A stretch of 64,000 bases of DNA from an uncultured Acetatifactor sp. (lineage in GTDB: Bacteria; Bacillota; Clostridia; Lachnospirales; Lachnospiraceae). The stretch is taken from contig CAJUJU010000002.1 of assembly GCA_910586835.1 (NCBI GenBank), forward strand, positions 49,371 to 113,370. The letters are read 5' to 3'. Below, piece by piece: positions 58,864 through 64,000 of the stretch. The number at the start of each line of letters is the position of its first letter. Positions within the stretch are counted from its first letter, which is position 1. A program made the translations under genes and the position numbers. The notes under the pieces were generated by a model. It had not been told where the DNA came from, searched no databases, and saw only the letters and a program-made list of their open reading frames with translations.

Positions 58864-60438
58864 TTATTTCCCGTAGAAGACATAATAATATTTTGTCTCC
58901 AGAACGGCGCAGTCGTGCCCAAGCAAGGCAGGATCGGAGAAGAAATGGTATCTGCCGGAGGCCTTATTGCAGATGTATAGATCCTCCGGCAGGAAGACTT
59001 CCGGTTCATGGAAGTGCAGGTTTCCATAGTCTTTGACATAACCAAGCTCGTCGCAGACGGCCGAAAATTCGGAGGGTGAAATCGGGTTGGATAAGAAGTA
59101 GAATTCTCCTACTTCGTCCAGCACATAGATTTCGCCTTCTTTTTGTTCGTCCGTCAGCAGGGAGAGAGCCTCCGACGCGCCGCCGTACACCTGATAACAC
59201 AGAGCGGGCTCCGGCCCGAAATATTCCGAGGCAAACCCCAGAAAGGCGCCTCCGTAGAGACACACAATTACGGCCCCGCAGATTTGTTTTGCCCGGCTTT
59301 TTTTCAGAAGAGCCAAAACGGAAAAGATGCCGCCGGCGCAGAAAAAGGCCAGGGCTATAAAAATACCGTTGATATGATAATTATATTGTCCGCAGGTCAC
59401 GAACAGGAATACCTCGGAAGCCGCGAGAAACAGCAGACAGAGATCCGGGCTGAGTCTGCGGCGCCGACAGTCGTTCAGGGCATTTTTAAAGGAAGAGAAG
59501 ACTCCCGCCGCGATCATGGGGACACTCCACCAGTACATGGTCCAGTAGCGGTCGGAGGAGCCGTATTTTCCGTCTGTGGTCAGAGGATACAGCAGGGCCC
59601 GGAGCTTTCCGGGCAGGGCGGAGAGAGAGAAAGAGATCTCCTCCGTCCGATTGGTGATCATTTTCGGCACAGAGAAAAAAGGGGTGACAATGGGATCCCA
59701 GTCGAAGTAGTTTACACAGACTACCAGGAATGGGGGGATTACCAGAAGAACCAGTGGAAGGGCCAGGAACAAAAGCTGTTTCAGCCGCAGAAGGCGGTTT
59801 TCCTTCCGGTAAAGGAGGTAGTATACTCCGAAAAGGAGACAGAAAAGAGCCACCACAATGGCGGCGATGATGTAGGTATACAGGACAATCCCAAAGAGAA
59901 CGCCGGTCAGCGCAAAGTGCCCGTACCACTTTTTTTCCGGCTCTTTCTCTGTCTTTTTCAGAAGCCGGACAAGACTGTACAGGGCGACAGTCACCATGCC
60001 CAGCATGGCATTGCAGTCCAGGGCAAAGCGGGAGTTCATGATAAAATAAGGGAAAACGGCCAGGAGCGCCGCGCCGGAGAGAAGCCCCTTATCCCCCCAT
60101 TTTTCCCGCATCAGCAGAGCGCCGAACAGTACGGTGAGAATACCCATGATGGCGCCGGGCATTCGCAGGGTATAGATATTCAGGCCAAAGAGCTTTACAA
60201 GGAGGGCGCAGAAGTAAGTATAAAATGCACTTTGCTCCCCGTAGAAGTTGGAAGGGCAGACAGGCAGGAAATTCGCGTAGCGGTCCGTGCCGAAGTTTGC
60301 AAGGGACCAGGCGTTCAGGCCCAGTCCGGCCTCGTCGATATGCATCTCCAGCGGGAGAGTGCCGATGCGGTAGATTCTTAAGAAAGCGGCTGCCAGCAGA
60401 ATGGCGCCAAACAGCAGATAAACAGTATTTTTTTTCAT
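58864..60438 (-). CDS. GT39/ArnT-like membrane glycosyltransferase
   Basis: A 524-residue protein with 10-11 membrane helices and the GT-C fold signature near the N-terminus: IGTLPLEMHIDEAGLGLNAW, where the D-E pair in HIDEAG is the catalytic acid motif, followed by YGEQSAFYTYFCALLVKLFG. Such enzymes move a sugar from a polyprenyl phosphate donor to lipids or surface glycans outside the membrane. The substrate is unknown. AGAAGGAG precedes the start and a promoter lies at 60481-60509. Confidence 0.85.
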   Translation of the reverse strand: MKKNTVYLLFGAILLAAAFLRIYRIGTLPLEMHIDEAGLGLNAWSLANFGTDRYANFLPVCPSNFYGEQSAFYTYFCALLVKLFGLNIYTLRMPGAIMGILTVLFGALLMREKWGDKGLLSGAALLAVFPYFIMNSRFALDCNAMLGMVTVALYSLVRLLKKTEKEPEKKWYGHFALTGVLFGIVLYTYIIAAIVVALFCLLFGVYYLLYRKENRLLRLKQLLFLALPLVLLVIPPFLVVCVNYFDWDPIVTPFFSVPKMITNRTEEISFSLSALPGKLRALLYPLTTDGKYGSSDRYWTMYWWSVPMIAAGVFSSFKNALNDCRRRRLSPDLCLLFLAASEVFLFVTCGQYNYHINGIFIALAFFCAGGIFSVLALLKKSRAKQICGAVIVCLYGGAFLGFASEYFGPEPALCYQVYGGASEALSLLTDEQKEGEIYVLDEVGEFYFLSNPISPSEFSAVCDELGYVKDYGNLHFHEPEVFLPEDLYICNKASGRYHFFSDPALLGHDCAVLETKYYYVFYGK

Positions 60439-60480
60439 GCTGGCTCACGGCTCCTTCTAACTTATTTGTGAAACATTCTT

Positions 60481-60509
60481 ATTATATACTGAAAGCGGAG
60501 TACATACAA
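60481..60509 (-). promoter_or_regulatory. Promoter of the GT39 gene
   Basis: On the minus strand: TTGTAT (60509-60504), 17-base spacer, TATAAT (60486-60481). A dyad CCGTTC (60510-60515) with GAACGG (60524-60529) directly abuts the -35. Confidence 0.6.
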
Positions 60510-60637
60510 CCGTTCTGTTTTCTGAACGGAAACAAAAGATACTCTGATCATTCGCTCTGTGGTGATTTTACCATCACCGGCGTGCATGTAAAGGGAAACT
60601 GGTCAGTGTCGTTTCCCGTTGGGGAGTAATAAAAAAC

Positions 60638-60693
60638 TTGACAAATAAAGCGTGGAGAGGTATGATAAGCCTCCAGATGCAAATGATTTGCAT
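60638..60693 (+). promoter_or_regulatory. Metal-permease promoter and 17-base palindromic operator
   Basis: TTGACA (60638-60643), 17-base spacer, TATGAT (60661-60666). ATGCAAATGATTTGCAT (60677-60693) is an exact palindrome just downstream of the expected start site. The Fur-family protein encoded next to the permease is the likely ligand. CCTCCA (60670-60675) is also complementary to TGGAGG of the Shine-Dalgarno. Confidence 0.65.
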
Positions 60694-60710
60694 TTGCGCT
60701 TGGAGGAGAA

Positions 60711-61553
60711 ATGATGTGGGATATTATTGCGGATACCTTATTTGATGTGATAAAGCTGCTGCCCTTTCTGTTTTTGACCTATTTGGCCATGGAATACCTG
60801 GAGCACAGGGCAGGGGGGAAGGCGGAAGCGCTTATAAAAAAGGCGGGGCGGTTCGGCCCGGTCATCGGAGGAGTGCTGGGTGTTGCGCCCCAGTGCGGAT
60901 TTTCCGCTGCGGCGTCCAATTTATATGCCGGAAGAGTGATTACGCTAGGAACGCTGCTTGCCATTTATCTGTCTACTTCGGATGAAATGCTGCCGGTTCT
61001 GATTTCGGAGAAAGCGCCTTTGGGTCTGATCGGAAAGCTTCTGCTGGCAAAGGCCGCGGTGGGTATGCTGGCGGGGGCGGCCGTGGACTTTCTGCTCCGT
61101 AAAAGAAATGTACCTGCCGGGGGGCATATTCACGACATTTGTGAACAGGAGCACTGCCATTGTGAAAAAGGGATTTTTCGTTCTGCCATATCTCATACGG
61201 CACAGATTGCACTTTTCATTTTGCTGACTACGTTTCTGCTGAATCTGGCGCTGCATTTTGCGGGAGAGGATGCGCTGGCAAGACTGGTGCTGAACAGGCC
61301 TGTCTTGGGTTCGCTTCTGGCAGGTCTTGTGGGGCTGATTCCAAATTGTGCCGGCTCTGTGGTGATCACGCAGCTCTATCTGGAGGGCGTAATCGGCACG
61401 GGGGCCGCCATGGCAGGGCTCTTGTCCGGAAGCGGTGTTGGGCTTCTGGTATTGTTCCGGGTAAACCATAACAAAAAAGAGAATCTGACAATCCTGGGAT
61501 TGCTGTATGGAATTGGTGTTTTGGCGGGAATTGTGACGGAGCTGATTTTGTGA
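60711..61553 (+). CDS. Putative manganese/metal efflux permease (ArsP_2/DUF2899-like)
   Basis: A 280-residue membrane protein with 8-9 helices in two similar halves. The halves carry GGVLGVAPQCGFSAAASNLY and AGLVGLIPNCAGSVVITQLY, a repeat typical of the arsenic/manganese permease-like family. The central cytosolic loop GGHIHDICEQEHCHCEKG is rich in His and Cys and may bind metal. Family members are annotated as putative manganese transporters; the true metal is not known. GGAGGAG precedes ATG 60711 (ATG 60714 is equally possible). The adjacent Fur-family gene points to metal control. Confidence 0.83.
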   Translation: MMWDIIADTLFDVIKLLPFLFLTYLAMEYLEHRAGGKAEALIKKAGRFGPVIGGVLGVAPQCGFSAAASNLYAGRVITLGTLLAIYLSTSDEMLPVLISEKAPLGLIGKLLLAKAAVGMLAGAAVDFLLRKRNVPAGGHIHDICEQEHCHCEKGIFRSAISHTAQIALFILLTTFLLNLALHFAGEDALARLVLNRPVLGSLLAGLVGLIPNCAGSVVITQLYLEGVIGTGAAMAGLLSGSGVGLLVLFRVNHNKKENLTILGLLYGIGVLAGIVTELIL

Positions 61554-61640
61554 TAAGATAGCTTTTTCAGTGTGCAATGGGACTGTTTTTGAAAGGCAGG
61601 ATCGGAGAGGCCGCAGAAAGGTTTGGTGTCATAGAGCGGG

Positions 61641-62120
61641 ATGGATAAAAAGGCGAGAATGGCTGCCCGTATGGCGGCTTATGGTGAAGAATGGGAGTCG
61701 GAATATCCACGGGGGCTGAAGTGGACGAAGCAGCGAAAGAGTGTTTACAGGGTGCTGAAGGAAGCGGCAGAACCATTGAACGCATCCCGGATTTACCATC
61801 TGGCAGAAAAAAGCGCAGGCGGAGAAGAGTATGCGTTGTCTACTGTGTACAGGATTCTGACTGCTTTTGAGGAGAAGGGACTGGTGGAGAGAAATGTGTG
61901 TCTGGAGGATGGCTCGGTGGTGTATACGCTGACCAGGGACGGACATACACATTATGCGGTCTGCCTGGGATGTCGTCGGAGGATTCCCATGCAGAGCTGT
62001 CCCTTTGCCCATATTCATTTGGAAAAGGAAACAGAAGGCTTTATCGTCACAGGGCACCGGCTGGAGTTGTATGGTTATTGCCGGGAGTGCGGCAGGAAAA
62101 TGGACGGTCTGGAAGACTGA
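61641..62120 (+). CDS. Fur family metal-responsive regulator
   Basis: A 159-residue Fur/Zur-type repressor. The winged helix runs from LKWTKQRKSVYRVLKEAAEP to YALSTVYRILTAFEEKGLVE. Metal sites appear in HTHYAVCLGCRRRI and the second Cys pair in YCRECGRK, with HIHLEKETEG between. The first 25 residues are longer than usual. It is 87 bases downstream of the metal permease and probably binds the palindrome in front of it. It is distinct from the PerR-like protein at 24958-25356. Confidence 0.93.
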   Translation: MDKKARMAARMAAYGEEWESEYPRGLKWTKQRKSVYRVLKEAAEPLNASRIYHLAEKSAGGEEYALSTVYRILTAFEEKGLVERNVCLEDGSVVYTLTRDGHTHYAVCLGCRRRIPMQSCPFAHIHLEKETEGFIVTGHRLELYGYCRECGRKMDGLED

Positions 62121-62134
62121 AGGAGTGTTTGTAT

Positions 62135-63847
62135 ATGGAAAGAGCGGCAATCATACACAATCCGGATAATCATTTCTTTTATGCTACCGGCAGAGATACC
62201 TTTACGGTAAAGCTGCTGGTGAAGGCGGGAGACGTGTCTCTTGCAGTACTGCATTATCGGGACAAATATATTCCTCTGGATAAACAGGATACCAGAGGGG
62301 AGGTTCCCATGTGCCGGGTGGCGGGGGACGGGGTTCACGATTATTATGAAGCACAGCTTTGCGTGAATATGCTTTGTATCCGATATTTTTTTGAACTCAG
62401 GGACAGCGAAGGAAAGACCGCTTATTATGGAAATTATGCCTTTTATGACAGGGAACCGGAATGCATTGAGGAGATGTTTGACTGTCCTCAGCTGAGCCGG
62501 GAGGAAGAGCGCTACGAAGCACCGGAATGGGCGAAGGGGAAGGTGGTCTACCAAATTTTTGTGGATCGTTTTGCCTCGGACAAGGAGGTGCTGCCGGAGG
62601 AGTGGTACAGACAGGAGCTGAACCACAAAGACAGCCTTCACGGCAGCCTGAAGGGTATAACGGGGAAGCTCCCCTGGCTGAAGGAACTGGGGGTGGATGT
62701 GCTTTATCTCACGCCGATTTTTCGGGCAAATACCACACACAAGTATGACACGGTGGATTATCTTCAGATCGATCCTGATTTCGGCACAGAGGAGGATCTG
62801 CGGGAATTGATCGGAAACGCTCATGAGGCGGGAATGTATGTGGTGCTGGATGCGGTATTCAACCACACGTCACGGGATTTCTTTGCCTTTCGGGATTTGC
62901 TGCAGAAGCAGGAAAAATCCGCGTATAAAGACTGGTATTATGTGGATGATTTTCCTGCCAGAGGGGATTTTATGCCCTCCTATCGGTCCTTCAGCTATTT
63001 CGGCGGTATGCCCAAGCTGAACTGCCGCAATCCCGAGGTAAGGCAGTATGTCTGTGATGTGGCGGCATATTGGACCCGGAACTGCCATGTGGACGGCTGG
63101 AGGCTGGATGTGGCGGACGAGATCGGCCGGGACTTCTGGCGGGAATTTCGCAGGAGGCTCCGGGAGGTCAACCCGCAGATTTTGATTATCGGGGAAATCT
63201 GGCACTTTAACGGAAGCTATTTGGCAGGAGATCAGTGGGACGGCGTAATGAATTACCATTTTACCGACGCGGTAAAGGGGCTTCTTCTGGAGAGGCGGCT
63301 GTCGCCCCGGGAATTTGCCCGGCGGCTGGACTTTGTGCGGGGACGGCTGAAAAAGGAAGCGGTTCCATACCTGTGGAATCTGATTGACAGCCATGACACG
63401 GACCGCTTTCTAACTCAGGCGGAAAATCAAAGAGAGATCCTGAAGCTGGCGGCTGCGCTGCAGCTTCTTCTGCCGGGTATGCCCATGATCTATTACGGGG
63501 ACGAGGTGGGAATGACCGGGGAAAGGGGTTCCGGATGCCGCAGGGGAATGCTCTGGGAGAAGGAAAGACAGGATGAAGAGATGCTTTGGTTTTACCGGAA
63601 GCTGTTGGGCATCCGGAAGAGCTGTCCGGTGATTGGCACCGGAGAGGCGGTGTGGATGCAGGACCAGGAAGAAGGGCAGCTGTGCTGGCAGTTTCAGGAT
63701 AAAGGGCAGGAGCAGATAACGGTTCTGATGAACACGGCCGACAGGACGGCATCGTACAGGGAATATTCGGGAAGGTGGAATCTGTTGGCGGACAGGGAAT
63801 TTGACGGGGTTCTGGAGCCTTTTTCCTGTTGTGTGCTGACGGGATGA
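62135..63847 (+). CDS. GH13 alpha-glycosidase (neopullulanase/cyclomaltodextrinase-like)
   Basis: A 570-residue alpha-amylase-family enzyme. An N-terminal beta domain of about 120 residues precedes the catalytic barrel (KVVYQIFVDRFA). Conserved regions are DAVFNHTSRDF (I), GWRLDVADEI with the nucleophile aspartate (II), ILIIGEIWHFN with the acid/base glutamate (III) and LIDSHDTDRF (IV). There is no signal peptide, so it probably acts on imported maltodextrins in the cytosol. ATG 62135 has AAGGAG 9 bases upstream, overlapping the end of the fur-like gene. Confidence 0.93.
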   Translation: MERAAIIHNPDNHFFYATGRDTFTVKLLVKAGDVSLAVLHYRDKYIPLDKQDTRGEVPMCRVAGDGVHDYYEAQLCVNMLCIRYFFELRDSEGKTAYYGNYAFYDREPECIEEMFDCPQLSREEERYEAPEWAKGKVVYQIFVDRFASDKEVLPEEWYRQELNHKDSLHGSLKGITGKLPWLKELGVDVLYLTPIFRANTTHKYDTVDYLQIDPDFGTEEDLRELIGNAHEAGMYVVLDAVFNHTSRDFFAFRDLLQKQEKSAYKDWYYVDDFPARGDFMPSYRSFSYFGGMPKLNCRNPEVRQYVCDVAAYWTRNCHVDGWRLDVADEIGRDFWREFRRRLREVNPQILIIGEIWHFNGSYLAGDQWDGVMNYHFTDAVKGLLLERRLSPREFARRLDFVRGRLKKEAVPYLWNLIDSHDTDRFLTQAENQREILKLAAALQLLLPGMPMIYYGDEVGMTGERGSGCRRGMLWEKERQDEEMLWFYRKLLGIRKSCPVIGTGEAVWMQDQEEGQLCWQFQDKGQEQITVLMNTADRTASYREYSGRWNLLADREFDGVLEPFSCCVLTG

Positions 63848-63888
63848 AACAGGAAGGAAACATTTATAAAAAAAATTTAAAAAAAGGG

Positions 63889-63917
63889 TTGCATTTCCAT
63901 AAACAATGTACTATAAT
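63889..63917 (+). promoter_or_regulatory. Promoter of tRNA-Lys
   Basis: TTGCAT (63889-63894), 17-base spacer, TATAAT (63912-63917), 31 bases before the mature tRNA 5' end. Confidence 0.75.
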
Positions 63918-63947
63918 AATTCTTGCGTTGTGAAAGACACAACAGAT

Positions 63948-64000
63948 GCACCGCTAGCTCAGTTGGTAGAGCACCTGACTCTTAATCAGGGTGTCCAGGG
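63948..64000 (+). tRNA. tRNA-Lys (anticodon CTT), cut by the window end
   Basis: Starts GCACCGC, then TAGCTCAGTTGGTAGAGCA as D-arm, anticodon stem CCTGA/TCAGG around loop CTCTTAA (anticodon CTT), variable loop GTGTC and the first part of the T-arm. The 3' part lies beyond base 64000. Confidence 0.93.

Noticed and set aside
59143..60381. 412-codon plus-strand frame opposite the GT39 gene
   Set aside because: The minus strand has a membrane glycosyltransferase with a catalytic motif and a promoter; the antisense protein is low-complexity and charged.
60611..60630. GGGGAGTAAT resembling the start of a yybP-ykoY manganese riboswitch before the metal permease
   Set aside because: The permease promoter (60638-60666) lies downstream of it, so the sequence would not be in the permease mRNA, and the rest of the riboswitch core is not seen.
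1..64000. CRISPR arrays, prophage or integrative element
   Set aside because: No regularly spaced repeats, integrase, terminase, capsid or relaxase genes were found; the only longer direct repeat noticed is the rubrerythrin 3' end.

Overview
The window looks like chromosomal DNA of an anaerobic gut Firmicute, most likely a Lachnospiraceae-type Clostridia. The grounds are AGGAGG-type Shine-Dalgarno sites, sigma-A promoters, reverse rubrerythrin plus PerR, PadR/permease-prefix genes, a LuxS/MtnN pair and a tRNA-Pro without an encoded CCA. The family assignment is inference from gene content; no rRNA is present. No phage, integrase, transposon-end or CRISPR structure was seen.

Region by region. 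1-3.6 kb: end of a polysaccharide deacetylase, a YwlG-type protein, murG, a TSCPD protein and a GH28 pectinase-like enzyme. 3.9-9.4 kb: a membrane protein, an OLD-type ATPase/Toprim nuclease with a cysteine cluster, an Rpn-type nuclease, a D-2-hydroxyacid dehydrogenase and GtrA. 9.4-12.9 kb: an ECF sigma operon with an ABC-2 exporter. 13-14.3 kb: luxS-mtnN. 14.5-19.7 kb: an ankyrin protein, a 76-aa protein and a 30-residue membrane peptide driven from twin promoters, a GNAT enzyme, a PadR-regulated operon and a flavin-binding oxidase. 19.8-22.9 kb: an AT-richer accessory stretch with an RBM-like membrane protein, MarR plus flavin reductase, a lipoprotein and a small HTH protein.

23.0-25.4 kb: a toxin-antitoxin pair and a decayed gene lie between a 3' fragment of a rubrerythrin gene and the intact rubrerythrin-perR operon. 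25.4-31.7 kb: a complete vanG-type cluster (vanR, vanS, D-Ala:D-Ser ligase, VanXY peptidase, VanT serine racemase), in the order I recall for the Clostridioides difficile vanG cluster. The structural genes have their own control region with 11-bp repeats. 31.8-34.1 kb: a second two-component system. 34.1-41.4 kb: glycolipid glycosyltransferase and flippase-like protein, rRNA methyltransferase, pseudouridine synthase, AI-2E-family permease and an O-antigen-ligase-like protein. 41.4-46.3 kb: a BceAB-like ABC exporter with its two-component system, then tRNA-Pro.

46.6-53.5 kb: Lhr helicase, a YD-repeat/LysM surface protein and an RlmI-like methyltransferase. 53.6-56.5 kb: a chemoreceptor pseudogene lacking its signalling core, a regulator joining an HTH to a FlhA-like domain, and a LysR regulator. 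56.6-60.4 kb: a CPA2 antiporter-MgtC pair and a GT39 membrane glycosyltransferase. 60.6-64 kb: a metal permease with a Fur-family regulator and a palindromic operator, a GH13 amylase and the start of tRNA-Lys.

Main points of interest are the vanG cluster and its control region, the HTH-FlhA fusion, the toxin-antitoxin island between rubrerythrin copies, the hidden 30-aa membrane peptide, the permease operator/leader hairpin and several exact palindromes next to regulator genes.
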